Source of the DNA: Anaerolineales bacterium
Lineage (GTDB): Bacteria; Chloroflexota; Anaerolineae; Anaerolineales; Villigracilaceae
DNA length: 64,000 nucleotides
Assembly: GCA_026928255.1 (NCBI GenBank)
Contig: JAIXKJ010000008.1
Location: 411,298 to 475,297, forward strand
Direction: 5' to 3'
The first letter of the stretch is position 1. Each line of letters starts with the position of its first letter. The position numbers and the translations under genes are program-made. Shown here in pieces: positions 1 to 10,289 of this stretch. The notes under the pieces are model-generated. The model had not been told where the DNA came from. It did no database searches and was given only the letters and a program-made list of their open reading frames with translations.

Positions 1-141
1 GTTGTAGAAATCTTTGCGCGGAACGAGCAGACTCCAATACATCGCCGCCGCGCCGACGGCGAAGATAAATAATAGAAGGAGGAGGATTAATTTCTCTCGT
101 TCTTGCGGCGAAAGTTCTTTAGCGTCGAGTTTGAACGGCAT
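1..141 (-). CDS. Partial membrane protein, N-terminal 47 residues
   Basis: The reading frame starts at an ATG (139-141) and runs off the left edge of the window. Forty-seven codons are visible. Residues 1-17 are polar and charged (DAKELSPQEREK) and residues 18-40 form one strongly hydrophobic segment with a run of leucines, so this is the start of an integral membrane or membrane-anchored protein. A basic stretch (PRKDF) follows. No family can be assigned from this fragment and no clear Shine-Dalgarno lies upstream. The open frame, the membrane segment and the coding direction shared with the next gene support it being real. Confidence 0.55.
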   Translation of the reverse strand, partial: MPFKLDAKELSPQEREKLILLLLLFIFAVGAAAMYWSLLVPRKDFYN

Positions 142-149
142 GGGAAGAA

Positions 150-245
150 GAAAATCATGAAGAAGGGTTTCTCGCCGCGCGGCGGCTCGAAATGACAAGG
201 ATATTGTTCGGCGTCATTTCGAGCGTCGGCGACATCGCGCCATAG
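150..245. repeat. GTCATTTCGAG-type inverted repeat
   Basis: This gap between the partial gene and the ATPase gene holds CTCGAAATGAC (about 187-197) and its inverse GTCATTTCGAG (about 214-224). They match the motif found again near 8790, 34090, 46310 and 60610. It looks like a dispersed REP-like hairpin. A 12-bp palindrome TGTTTATAAACA lies at about 260-271. Confidence 0.55.
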
Positions 246-287
246 GGCGGGAATCTAAATGTTTATAAACAATGCGAATCTTTGTCG

Positions 288-3197
288 TTAAGATTTTTTC
301 ATTCGCAAGAAGAATTTGGTAATCTCTTCCGCGACGGCGGGCAAAAGCGCCAAACCGACGACCAGCGCCCATTCGGTTGCGCTTAAGAAATGCGTGTTAA
401 AAATCGGCTGCAAGAACGGCACGGCGCAGACTAAAAGCAACAGCGCAATCGAAGCGCCGACGGCGTATTGCATGGAGCGGTTCGAGAAAACGCCAATTTG
501 GAAAATCGAGGCGCGTTCCGAACGCGCGGTATAAGCGCGAAAAAGTTCCGCTAACGAGAGCGTAACGAAAGCCATCGTTTCGGCGGTTTGCACGTCCACG
601 CCGCGCCAATCGTGCGCGAGGACAGACGAAAGCAAATTCGCGCCGTCGGGGAACGAAGCGCCCGCTTCCAGATGCCAAGCCAAGCCCAAGACAAACGCCG
701 TCAACACCGCGCCCGTCTGCGCGAAGGTTTGGATGATGATTCCAATTCCCATCGTGCGGTTGACAATCGGTTCGGATTTGGCGCGGGGTTTTTGCTCCAT
801 AATATCGGGGTCGCCTTTTTCCATCGCCAACGCCAACGCGGGCGCGCCGTCGGTGATGAGGTTAAGCCAGAGCAATTGAATCGCCGTCAGCGGCGCGGGC
901 AAGCCCGCCAGCGTAGCGAGGAAGATAATCATAATTTCCGCGACGTTGGACGAAAGCAAGAAGAAAACAAACTTGCGGATGTTGGCGTAAATAATGCGCC
1001 CCTGCTCGACGGCGGAAACGATGCTGGCGTAATTGTCGTCGGTCAAGACCATGTCCGCCGCGCCTTTGGCGACGTCCGTGCCGGTAATGCCCATCGCCAC
1101 GCCAATATCGGCGCGTTTGATGGCGGGCGCGTCGTTCACGCCGTCGCCGGTCATTGCCACAATTTCGTGGTTGGCTTGCAGCGCGTCCACAATTCGCATT
1201 TTATGTTCGGGCGAAACGCGGGCGAAAACGTCGGTGTCTTCGATGACTCTTTTAAGTCCTTCGTCGTCAATATGATCTAATTCGGCGCCCGTCATTACGC
1301 CTTTGCCCGGCCGCAACAAGCCGATGGATTCGGCGATGGCTTTGGCGGTGGTGGGAAAATCGCCGGTAATCATCACCGTGCGGATGCCCGCTTTGCGCGC
1401 CTTTTCGAGCGCGGGTTTGGCTTGTCGGCGCGGCGGGTCCATCATGCCGATCATGCCCGCGAAGACCAGATTCTTTTCAAGGTCTTCGGTTTTGACTTCT
1501 TCGATGTTGTCCGGCACGTCGCGGTCTAAGCGATAGGCAAAGCCGAGAACGCGCAGCGCGTCTTGAGTCATCGCGTCGTTGGCGGCGAGGATGCGCGCGC
1601 GCGCTTCGTCGGTCATCTCGCGCGGTTGATCGTCCGCGCCTTGATATTTTGTGCAAAGCGAAAGGATAATATCCGGCGCGCCTTTAACGGCGATTACGTC
1701 CCAATCTTTATATTTTTCGTCTATGAACGAAGGCGAGAAGGTTTGCTTGGCGTTGCCGGGCGTTACGTCGTGGATGGTGATCATGCGTTTGCGGTCTGAA
1801 TCAAACGGCACTTCGTTTTCGCGCGGATAGGCTTCGTCAATGTTGACGTGAACCGCGCCCGCTTTTGCGGCGGCGACGAGCAACGCGCCTTCGGTGGGGT
1901 CGCCGACCACGCGATAAGTTTTTTGCGAATTGGATTCGCCGGCGATTTCAATTTCCGCGTCGTTGTTCAGCACGCCGAGCCAAAGCGTCGTCATAATGGC
2001 GGGGAAGCGCTTCGCTTCCACAACTTCGCCGTCGGCGTGGAACTCGCCTTCGGGGGCGTATCCGCCGCCTGAAACGCCGACGAATTGTCCGTCTGCCCAG
2101 AGGCGGGTTACGGTCATTTCATTTTGAGTCAGCGTGCCTGTTTTATCCGAGCAGATGACCGTCGCCGAGCCGAGCGTTTCGACGGAAGAGAGTTTGCGAA
2201 TCAGCGCGTGGCGTTGAATTAACTCGCGCATGCCCAACGCCAGCGAAATGGTTACGACGGCGGGCAGCCCTTCCGGCACGGCGGCGATGGCGAGGCTGAT
2301 GGCGATGATGAAAACTTCGGTGATTTCGGCGGCGAAGGTTTTGAAATAGTTAAGCGGGTCGGCAAACAGAAGGTTAATTTCTGTGTAGTTAACCAGCGCG
2401 GCGATGAAGACGACGAAAACGAGAATCAACGCGCCGACGCTGAGCGACTTGCCCAGTTGATCGAGGCGGCGTTGCAAGGGCGTTTCTTCGGCGTCGACAT
2501 TTTGCAGCATCGTCGCTATCAGCCCAAGTTGGGTGTTCATGCCCGTGCTGGTTACCACGCCGCGCCCGCGCCCGTAGGAGACGACCGTCCCCATGAACGC
2601 CGTATTTTTGCGGTCGCCCAGCGGCACGTTTTTGTCGAGCAAGGTAACGGCGTTTTTTTGCACAGCCAGCGATTCGCCGGTGAGCGAGGCTTCTTCCACG
2701 CGCAAGTTGACCGCTTCCAGCAGGCGCAAGTCGGCGGGGATGAAATTGCCGGCTTCGAGGAAAACGATGTCGCCCGGCACGAGGTTATAAGCGGGGATGG
2801 GCTGATGCGAGCCGTCGCGCAAGACTTGCGCTTCGGGCGCGGCAAGTTTTTGCAGGGCAGCGAGCGCTTGTTCGGCGCGTTGTTCTTGCACGATGCCGAG
2901 AATCGCGTTGACGACGACGATTGCCAAAATAGCGGCGGCTTCTAAATAATCGCCTAGCAGCGCGGAAATAACCGATGCGACGATTAAAAGGATGACGACG
3001 AAGTTATTGAGCTGCCCCCACAACAAAGCGAGAAAGCCGACGCGCGGCGCTTCTTGCAGCTGATTAGGACCGTAGCGCTCTAATCGTTTCGCGGCTTCGA
3101 CGCTGGTCAACCCTTCGCGCTTCACTTCCAAATCGCGCAACACTTGTTCTGCTTCCAGCGCGTGCCATGCGGTTGATTCTTGCTTCTTTGTGTCCAT
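288..3197 (-). CDS. P-type cation-transporting ATPase (SERCA-like), Mn2+ riboswitch-controlled
   Basis: A 969-residue P2A-type ATPase of full length. The N-terminal cation-ATPase domain is followed by paired membrane helices, the actuator motif LTGES (about residue 173), the TM4 motif AVPEGLPAVVT, the phosphorylation motif SDKTGTLTQ, and the hinge motif TGDGVNDAPA. TM5 SSNVAEI and TM6 LWLNLITDG carry the acidic and amide residues that bind Ca2+ in SERCA pumps. The family exports Ca2+ or Mn2+ at the plasma membrane. The upstream yybP-ykoY aptamer argues for Mn2+ as a physiological substrate. The start at 3197 has a GGAG site at about 3204-3207. It is the only gene after the riboswitch, so it is probably monocistronic. 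Confidence 0.95.
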   Translation of the reverse strand: MDTKKQESTAWHALEAEQVLRDLEVKREGLTSVEAAKRLERYGPNQLQEAPRVGFLALLWGQLNNFVVILLIVASVISALLGDYLEAAAILAIVVVNAILGIVQEQRAEQALAALQKLAAPEAQVLRDGSHQPIPAYNLVPGDIVFLEAGNFIPADLRLLEAVNLRVEEASLTGESLAVQKNAVTLLDKNVPLGDRKNTAFMGTVVSYGRGRGVVTSTGMNTQLGLIATMLQNVDAEETPLQRRLDQLGKSLSVGALILVFVVFIAALVNYTEINLLFADPLNYFKTFAAEITEVFIIAISLAIAAVPEGLPAVVTISLALGMRELIQRHALIRKLSSVETLGSATVICSDKTGTLTQNEMTVTRLWADGQFVGVSGGGYAPEGEFHADGEVVEAKRFPAIMTTLWLGVLNNDAEIEIAGESNSQKTYRVVGDPTEGALLVAAAKAGAVHVNIDEAYPRENEVPFDSDRKRMITIHDVTPGNAKQTFSPSFIDEKYKDWDVIAVKGAPDIILSLCTKYQGADDQPREMTDEARARILAANDAMTQDALRVLGFAYRLDRDVPDNIEEVKTEDLEKNLVFAGMIGMMDPPRRQAKPALEKARKAGIRTVMITGDFPTTAKAIAESIGLLRPGKGVMTGAELDHIDDEGLKRVIEDTDVFARVSPEHKMRIVDALQANHEIVAMTGDGVNDAPAIKRADIGVAMGITGTDVAKGAADMVLTDDNYASIVSAVEQGRIIYANIRKFVFFLLSSNVAEIMIIFLATLAGLPAPLTAIQLLWLNLITDGAPALALAMEKGDPDIMEQKPRAKSEPIVNRTMGIGIIIQTFAQTGAVLTAFVLGLAWHLEAGASFPDGANLLSSVLAHDWRGVDVQTAETMAFVTLSLAELFRAYTARSERASIFQIGVFSNRSMQYAVGASIALLLLVCAVPFLQPIFNTHFLSATEWALVVGLALLPAVAEEITKFFLRMKKS

Positions 3198-3210
3198 TTA
3201 ACGCTCCTCG

Positions 3211-3247
3211 AAAAAAAAAGACCGCGCGCTTAAAAAGCGGCGGTCTT
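3211..3247 (-). terminator. Riboswitch expression-platform terminator
   Basis: Read on the minus strand, AAGACCGCCGCTT pairs with AAGCGCGCGGTCTT around a short T-rich loop and is followed by seven or more U. The 5' arm includes the CAAGACC box of the Mn2+ aptamer, so aptamer P1 and this terminator compete. That is the layout of a transcriptional ON switch. It lies 14 bp before the ATPase start codon. Confidence 0.88.
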
Positions 3248-3349
3248 GCCAACGCATGTCTGCGCACGGATTGCCGATGACGCTTCGCGCCAATGGGATG
3301 ACGACAATCCATCCTGTGGGGAACAGGCGGCTACTCCCCAACCAAGCGA
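3238..3349 (-). promoter_or_regulatory. yybP-ykoY manganese riboswitch
   Basis: The minus strand carries the conserved landmarks of the yybP-ykoY aptamer in order: GGGGAGTAG (3331-3339), GTCGTCA, then GACAT and GGCAAGACC (to about 3241). These line up with the Lactococcus lactis yybP aptamer, in which the GGGGAGUAG and CAAGACC loops form the metal site. The family senses Mn2+ and commonly controls exporters such as MntP and P-type ATPases. The promoter places the transcript start close to the 5' strand of P1. The 3' P1 strand overlaps a terminator, so Mn2+ binding should allow readthrough into the ATPase gene. Confidence 0.92.
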
Positions 3350-3379
3350 AGTGTACTCTATGGCGAAAGAACCTGTCAA
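3350..3379 (-). promoter_or_regulatory. Sigma70-type promoter of the riboswitch/ATPase unit
   Basis: On the minus strand a perfect TTGACA (3374-3379) is followed after 18 nt by TACACT (3350-3355). The predicted start falls around 3342-3345, right at the aptamer. The -35 box touches the T-tract of the pilin terminator, so the two units are packed back to back. Confidence 0.75.
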
Positions 3380-3411
3380 GAAAACAAACTCTCTCCGTTT
3401 GGAGAGAGTTT
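3378..3411 (-). terminator. Terminator of the Flp pilin gene
   Basis: AAACTCTCTCC (3401-3411 on the minus strand) pairs with GGAGAGAGTTT (3386-3396) around the loop AAAC, followed by GTTTTCTT. It is 12 bp past the pilin stop codon. Confidence 0.82.
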
Positions 3412-3422
3412 GACGAAAACCC

Positions 3423-3578
3423 CTAGATTGCAATTAGGCTGGAATTTAGTTTGCTGAATACGTTGCCGATGATCGGACCGAGAATTAGCAGAGCGACAAA
3501 AACGACAATGGCTACTAAAACAAGAATCAAAGCGTACTCGACTAGTCCTTGCCCTTTTTCTTGGGGCGAGAATAACAT
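3423..3578 (-). CDS. Flp/Fap-type pilin subunit (51 aa)
   Basis: A 51-residue reading frame with MLFSPQEKGQGLVEYALIL at its N-terminus. A short leader ends in a glycine-rich G-Q-G-L-V-E-Y-A-L-I motif with the conserved glutamate, followed by a single hydrophobic helix (VLVAIVVFVALLILG). This is the signature of Flp (type IVb, Tad) pilin precursors, which are about 50-60 residues long and processed by TadV/CpaA-type peptidases. An excellent AGGAGG lies about 10 nt before the ATG, and a terminator follows the stop. No tad/cpa assembly genes are in the window, so the machinery must lie elsewhere. Confidence 0.85.
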   Translation of the reverse strand: MLFSPQEKGQGLVEYALILVLVAIVVFVALLILGPIIGNVFSKLNSSLIAI

Positions 3579-3726
3579 GGCGGCTTTCCTCCTTTCTTGT
3601 CAAATTTTCAAATTGAGACATACCCCCATTTTGCAACAAAACAAGGAAAGTTTCAAGGTCTCTTAAGGGTTTTGAAAGGTTTTAGTCGCTATAAGTCGAT
3701 TTCTATTTATAGCTTTCTAAATTAAG

Positions 3727-5369
3727 TTATTTATTATTTAGATTGTTTTCTGAATACTGAATTACATCCAGATTTCCACTTAAGAAAAAGCGCGCTTTAT
3801 TTTCCGCCGCTGTTGCGGAAAATAAAGAAGGCGCATATGGACGAGCGCGTTCTTTAAGCGGAATGTTCATCCAATCTAATAATGTAGGCAAAATATTTTG
3901 ATGGCTGGCATGATAGTCTAGATTGACAGAAGGCAAATTCTTTCCAAAAATAATTAATGGGACAGTCGCCTCTTTCGTTGTGTAGTTGCAATGAAGCCAA
4001 GTCGCGCCATCTTCAAAGATTGTATCGCCGTGATCGGCTGTATAAAGGATGAGCGTTTGATCCAAAAGGTTAGGGTTTTGAAACAGTTCTTTGAAGAAAT
4101 CATCCACATTATAGCGGATTCCGTTATCATAAGGGTTCTTTACGAGGTCCGGTTGGAGTTGGTAATCCGTTGGCATCGGCGTCCAAATTGTCGCTTCAGG
4201 CGGATAGGATTCCTCATACAGAAAATGCACCCCGCGTTTGTTTAACACAATCAAGTTTCCCGCGCTCTCTGAAACAATTTGATTAATCAAATCAGCGGCG
4301 CGGAAATCGGCTTGCTGATCGTCGCCTAAGTCTGCGGCTTTATACCATTTATCAATATCAATAAGATCGTTCGCGTTAAGTCCATTCCAGAGGACGTTCG
4401 TCTGGGCGTCTATGTAATAAGTTGTATATCCTGTTGCTTTAGCGTATTGAAATAACGTGGGATATTTGTCGGTATCTTCAAATGAATCTATGCCCGGCTG
4501 CGCTCCCGTCAAAATAAAAGAGTTGGCTAAATAACTACACGTCGCGCTCGCGCTGGCAAGCCCCCAGTTTAGAATAGAATCTTGTTCCTTTATCAAGGAA
4601 TCAAGAAACGGGGTTGTTTCGCGATCATATCCATTAATGCTTAAGTGATCTCCGCGAATACTTTCGTCAATAATTAAAACAATATTGTTTTCAGGCGGGT
4701 TGTTAGGTTTGTGAATTTTCACCGCTTCTCTTTGAACGACGAACACGTTCTCGGCGGCGAACAGAGAAATCGTTTGATAGAAAGAAGAAAGAGATGCCCC
4801 AAAATTCAAGACAGATGTATTGAGAAAAAAATAGGGAAAGCCCGTCAGAAGCGTCAAAGCAAAAAGGCTGATGAAAATCGTTAAACTTTTTCTCCAAGCA
4901 TGAGTCCCTCGAATTAATAAAAGCGCCAGAAAAAACACGATAACTGGAATCAAAAAATGCCAATTGAAATAAAGGACGCTCGCGCCTCGCCAGGTGGCAA
5001 ATGGAGTCGCGTTCGCAATATGCAGATCAGGCGTGGATAGAAAACGTCCGACCGCCTTCCAAAAGCCGTATTGCACTAAAGAAGGGATAAAAAATAACGT
5101 AAAATAAAGCCAGCGAAAGAAGTTTTTGCTCTCAAGTGCCGCCCAAATAAATAGGAAGCAAAATATAAACGAAATCATCCCTGAAAGCGCGGCTTCGTTT
5201 ATTTCGATTCTAGTTCTGCTAAATATGACAATATTATGAAAAAATTGCCTTTGAGGAAAGCCAAATAGCCATTCTTCAAATCCGTATAACAAAACAACAA
5301 AAATTAACGCGCTTGTAAATCGCTTATTTGAAAAAACGGATTTAAAGCTTTTAATAATTCTCGCCATTT

Positions 5370-5373
<4 letters not shown>
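3727..5373 (-). CDS. Membrane phosphoethanolamine transferase-like protein (EptA/sulfatase superfamily)
   Basis: About 548 residues from an ATG at 5373, which shares ATGA with the stop of the ABC-F gene. An in-frame ATG at 5391 would add six residues. Five N-terminal membrane segments precede a periplasmic-type alkaline-phosphatase-fold domain. Visible motifs are NIVLIIDESIRGDHL (metal-binding start of the domain), SATCSYL (position of the EptA nucleophile Thr) and YTADHGDTIFEDG with a following WLHCN, matching the metal-site region of EptA. Enzymes of this family transfer phosphoethanolamine or similar phospho-groups to surface glycans or lipids. The gene is visibly AT-richer than its neighbours, suggesting transfer. 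The substrate is unknown. Confidence 0.82.
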
Positions 5374-7385
<2,012 letters not shown>

Positions 7386-7387
7386 GA

Positions 7388-7435
7388 GTCAGTGAACAGT
7401 GTTCGGAGGTCAGTAATCAGTATTCAGTAATTCGT
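7388..7435. repeat. CAGT-family heptanucleotide repeat upstream of ABC-F
   Basis: Units such as CAGTGAA, CAGTAAT and CAGTATT recur with a 7-nt period just 5' of the ABC-F start. The same family occurs at 42738-42797. Confidence 0.55.
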
Positions 7436-7477
7436 AAAATGCCCCCGAATTATACTTGCCAACAAAGACATCGTAAG

Positions 7478-7506
7478 TTGCGTAAGTCGTGTAAGTTAGG
7501 TATAAT
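7478..7506 (+). promoter_or_regulatory. Sigma70-type promoter for the small RNA
   Basis: TTGCGT (7478-7483), a 17-nt spacer and a perfect TATAAT (7501-7506) on the plus strand. The predicted start is near 7512, directly before the first hairpin of the candidate RNA. No plus-strand protein gene follows, which argues for an RNA product. Confidence 0.65.
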
Positions 7507-7511
7507 ATGTC

Positions 7512-7608
7512 CATCAATAAAACGGCTAGACCGTTTTACCCGCCCCAAACGATAAGGTAGCCAAGTGAGGCTGTCTTTCTCTTAGGAGAATAGTTTGGGG
7601 TGTTTTAT
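7512..7608 (+). ncRNA. Structured small RNA next to the DUF3800 gene
   Basis: About 95 nt behind a promoter. Hairpin A is TAAAACGG/CCGTTTTA (7518-7538, 8 bp, loop CTAGA). It is followed by an 8-bp helix CCCCAAAC (7543-7550) with GTTTGGGG (7593-7600). That helix encloses two small hairpins, AGCC/GGCT (7559-7572) and TTCTC/GAGAA (7577-7590), so it forms a three-way junction. TGTTTTATTT follows and could end transcription. The RNA converges on the DUF3800 gene and its 3' end touches that stop codon (7609). Published comparative work named several RNA motifs after DUF3800 because they sit beside such genes (recalled from memory). Whether this is one of them needs a covariance-model search. Confidence 0.68.
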
Positions 7609-8223
7609 TTAAGAAATTTTCCAATAATCTACAATGCGTGGGGAAATTATTTGAAAATGTTCAATTGAAATTTCCATTGCTTGTAAACGAATCGCGCCAG
7701 CAATCATATCTGCTAACTGCAATCCATCTTCATTTTTCGAATCGGCGCCAATAATATTTTTGAATGGTCTAATTCTTTCTTCACTTTTGCATCTTTCAGA
7801 AAATTGAACTCGCAATTGCCTAGAAAATGAAGGTGTAGCTCCATCTATAATTAAAATATCATTTGATATATCTAATTCACTGGCTCTTAGAGTTAATCTT
7901 ATTAATAATTCAATGATTAATTGTTGCGGAGATAAATTGTGAAACATAAAACCAATTGATGATTTATCTAACACGGCAACTCGTACTCGGAAAGGAATTT
8001 CTAATATGTCTTTGAAGAAACGGTCTTTTTGATTGTTTGTTGTTTTATGATATTTGAATTCAAAGCTAGATGATAAGTTTAATGACTTTCTTAAGTTTAT
8101 TAATGGAGTTAAAGAAACTCGTTCGGGTAATTGAACCATTGCAAGCACAAAGTGGCTAGAAGAGCTAGCTTGCCCATCTAGCCCCGCATCTCCCGATTCA
8201 TCCGTGAAAAAATATTGAGTCAT
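7609..8223 (-). CDS. DUF3800 domain protein
   Basis: A 204-residue protein covering the whole DUF3800 domain. The N-terminus has FTDESGDAG, the middle has FEFKYHK and LIIDGATPSF, and the C-terminal third has ADSKNEDGLQLADMIAGAI. The conserved acidic residues in these motifs resemble an RNase H-like metal site, but the family has no established activity. The gene is clearly AT-richer than the surrounding genes, a sign of transfer. It stands alone except for the structured RNA that ends at its stop codon. Family members are often found near mobile or defence genes. A nuclease acting with or on that RNA is only a guess. Confidence 0.85.
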   Translation of the reverse strand: MTQYFFTDESGDAGLDGQASSSSHFVLAMVQLPERVSLTPLINLRKSLNLSSSFEFKYHKTTNNQKDRFFKDILEIPFRVRVAVLDKSSIGFMFHNLSPQQLIIELLIRLTLRASELDISNDILIIDGATPSFSRQLRVQFSERCKSEERIRPFKNIIGADSKNEDGLQLADMIAGAIRLQAMEISIEHFQIISPRIVDYWKIS

Positions 8224-8315
8224 AATTAATTATCCCAAGTCATTTCCTGAAATAAAAATGCGGGTAGATTTTACTCTATCCGCGTTGGGTTTGTTGTGTT
8301 GGTGAAGTTATTTTC

Positions 8316-8534
8316 TTATCTCAAATCACGCACCCACTTGACGCTGTCTTGTATATCTTCGCGTCCGCGCCAAATGCCGATAAAAGCTTCGTCGCGCATA
8401 CGAACAGCCTTCCTGTTTTTGCGTTTCACAGAAGGTTTGTAACGCGCTTGTAGAAATGAGATGAAGTCCATCACCTGCTTTTGCGCTTCAGGAGGAAGAT
8501 CGTTGAAATTTTGCCAGAGGTTGTCTTGTCTCAT
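8316..8534 (-). CDS. DUF2281 family protein (antitoxin-like)
   Basis: A 72-residue protein starting MRQDNLWQNFNDLPPEAQ. An ATG five codons upstream is in frame, but the GAGGAG at about 8542-8547 fits the 8534 start. The motif LPPEAQKQVMDFISFLQ and the basic middle followed by FIGIWRGREDI-x-DSVKWVRDLR are typical of DUF2281. Such proteins are often annotated as antitoxins paired with a PIN-domain toxin. No toxin gene follows, so this one is an orphan. A TATAAT-like -10 (8553-8558) lies just upstream. Confidence 0.75.
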   Translation of the reverse strand: MRQDNLWQNFNDLPPEAQKQVMDFISFLQARYKPSVKRKNRKAVRMRDEAFIGIWRGREDIQDSVKWVRDLR

Positions 8535-8576
8535 GGAATTGCTCCTCATTGAATTATACGCGGAATATGGGATTTA

Positions 8577-8718
8577 TAGGGCAATCGCATTAGAAAATTT
8601 TGATGCCAAAAACCCAGCTTTTTGTTTGAGAATCCACTAATCCTCACGAATTCACGCTAATCTTTTCAGAAAAATTTGTGCAAATTAGCGGATAGAAAGC
8701 CCAAATGCGATTGCCCTA
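8577..8718. mobile_element. MITE-like element with 15-bp perfect terminal inverted repeats
   Basis: TAGGGCAATCGCATT (8577-8591) is repeated inverted as AATGCGATTGCCCTA (8704-8718), a perfect 15-bp match. The 142-bp interval has no ORF and ends in TA on both sides, compatible with a TA-targeting transposon family. It lies just upstream of the DUF2281 gene. The rest of the 8535-9013 gap holds a second repeat and no gene. Confidence 0.72.
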
Positions 8719-8763
8719 TTCTTCATCCCTCGCCTAACGCAGTAGATTGGCTTCAATAGACAT

Positions 8764-8912
8764 TATCGGAAATAGCGTGGCGGATTGTCGTTTCGAGCGC
8801 TAGCGACGTTGTGCCCGTAGGGTAGAAATCTTTTGGGCAGGAAGTCAGATTTCTCCGCGCTATGCCTCGATAAACTCGACAGCCACGCTCGTCGAAATGA
8901 CAAATCTGGGCA
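8764..8912. repeat. Copy of the TATCGGAAATA / GTCATTTCGAG hairpin repeat
   Basis: It begins TATCGGAAATAGCG, as the element at 34065 does, and then shows GTCGTTTCGAGCG and, inverted, CGTCGAAATGAC near 8900. The right-hand terminal repeat seen at 34202 is missing, so this copy looks truncated or diverged. Confidence 0.65.
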
Positions 8913-9013
8913 TGTCGCATGCCTATAAAGTTTCCTAGCCAATCAAAACAGATAGGCGGATTGCGCCTTTTTCTCGATTTATGCACCAAAGCCGATAGCA
9001 ATTATGAGTTTTG

Positions 9014-10219
9014 TTATTTCTTCTGCAAAATCATAACTGCCGCTTCAGCTAAAGCCAAATCTTCAGTCAGCAATGAGCCCTTACGCAATAGATCCAAGAC
9101 GGCTTGGGTGTGGATATCCATATTCTGCCAGTCATCTTTGTTCTGTTCACTAAGGAAAGGGTTTGCTACACCATAAGTAAATAACCAAATAGCCTGATTG
9201 CCTTCTACATCTTTAAATTCATGTTCAGTATTAGCATTCCCCCCAATAGGCATTTCCCAGTCTTCACCTTCTGCATATAGTAGAAGATATTTGTTCCATG
9301 GAATGACAGCCATGCGTTGTAAGCCCAACAACACGCCATCAGCGCTATACATTGGCACACCAATCTCGACAACACTATATGAACTCGGTCTTTCTCTCCC
9401 CGTATCAAAGAATGCTTGAGTGATGACGGGGCGTAATACCACTGCTTCGGTATAGGCACCCTTGAGATTATATTTGTCAGATTCAGATAAGTCTGTTTGT
9501 GTTTCGCGATTAATAGACCCTTGTAGGTAAGCTTGGGTTCGGGTCAACCCAGTAAAAGTACCTTCAGAATATATGTCTCCAGTCCACTTAATTGCATCAC
9601 TGTTCACATCTGTTACTGGTTCTTTCGGCACGCCATCAAAATTTGTAATCAGGTATTCATCCCCATTGTAATCCGTGTAGTACCAGTTGTCTGCCTCATC
9701 CTGACGAACTTTGTAGAAGGTGATGAACTTGCGTTGCTCTGGCGTCGAGTCATCTTCCAACTTACGCATTTCCAAATCATTCGAGAGGTAGGCTGCGCCG
9801 TTGAAGGTCACTTCTTGTGCTTTGGCATTGACCAACTCCGCAATTTTCTCTCGTACCAAATTGACAGTCCCCTCTGGCAAGCCCGCCATACTAAAGTTCT
9901 GAGGGTTGTCAAGAAACTGCTGGGCGATCTCGCCCGCATGCTCCGCCAGCGCCGCATCCAGCGCGGCCTGTTGCTCAGGCGTGAGCGCGCTGCTGTCCAC
10001 TGGCTCGCCGGCGAGGATATCGGCGGCTAGTTCTTCAATTGTCTTTGCTTTTTCTGTCGGCGTTGGGACGATTTTTGTGCTTTCAACTGGGGGCGTTTCA
10101 GTAGATAGCGGCGTTGAAGCAACCGTCGCTTGCGCTGGCGGCGCGGATGCGGCAGTTGTTCGCGGAGCGCAGGCAGTCAGCAAAAAACTGATGATAAGTA
10201 AAATTTGAAACGGTTTCAT
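9014..10219 (-). CDS. Secreted lipoprotein of unknown function
   Basis: 401 residues from the ATG at 10219. The frame is open further upstream, but only this start gives a clean lipoprotein signal peptide: MKPFQILLIISFLLTAC with the lipidated cysteine at position 17. A Pro/Ala/Thr/Ser-rich spacer follows to about residue 60, as in many Chloroflexota lipoproteins. A helical region (LAADILAGEPVDSSALTPEQQ) and a globular domain with several aromatic residues come next. I recognise no catalytic motif or family. It is predicted to be anchored to the outer face of the membrane. proC lies upstream on the same strand, about 70 bp away. Confidence 0.78.
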   Translation of the reverse strand: MKPFQILLIISFLLTACAPRTTAASAPPAQATVASTPLSTETPPVESTKIVPTPTEKAKTIEELAADILAGEPVDSSALTPEQQAALDAALAEHAGEIAQQFLDNPQNFSMAGLPEGTVNLVREKIAELVNAKAQEVTFNGAAYLSNDLEMRKLEDDSTPEQRKFITFYKVRQDEADNWYYTDYNGDEYLITNFDGVPKEPVTDVNSDAIKWTGDIYSEGTFTGLTRTQAYLQGSINRETQTDLSESDKYNLKGAYTEAVVLRPVITQAFFDTGRERPSSYSVVEIGVPMYSADGVLLGLQRMAVIPWNKYLLLYAEGEDWEMPIGGNANTEHEFKDVEGNQAIWLFTYGVANPFLSEQNKDDWQNMDIHTQAVLDLLRKGSLLTEDLALAEAAVMILQKK

Positions 10220-10289
10220 CTCGCGCCTTTCATGCTGTTGTAAATTATACAATTGATTTCGCGCCAAGTACCGCTTACGAGTTACAACT

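Noticed and set aside
588..1280. 230-codon open frame on the plus strand, antisense to the P-type ATPase gene
   Set aside because: It is a compositional shadow of a strongly conserved gene, with an Arg/His-rich sequence of no family character.
8316..8534. Complete toxin-antitoxin operon
   Set aside because: Only the DUF2281 antitoxin-like gene is present. Downstream is the DUF3800 gene with different composition, and no PIN-domain gene is seen.
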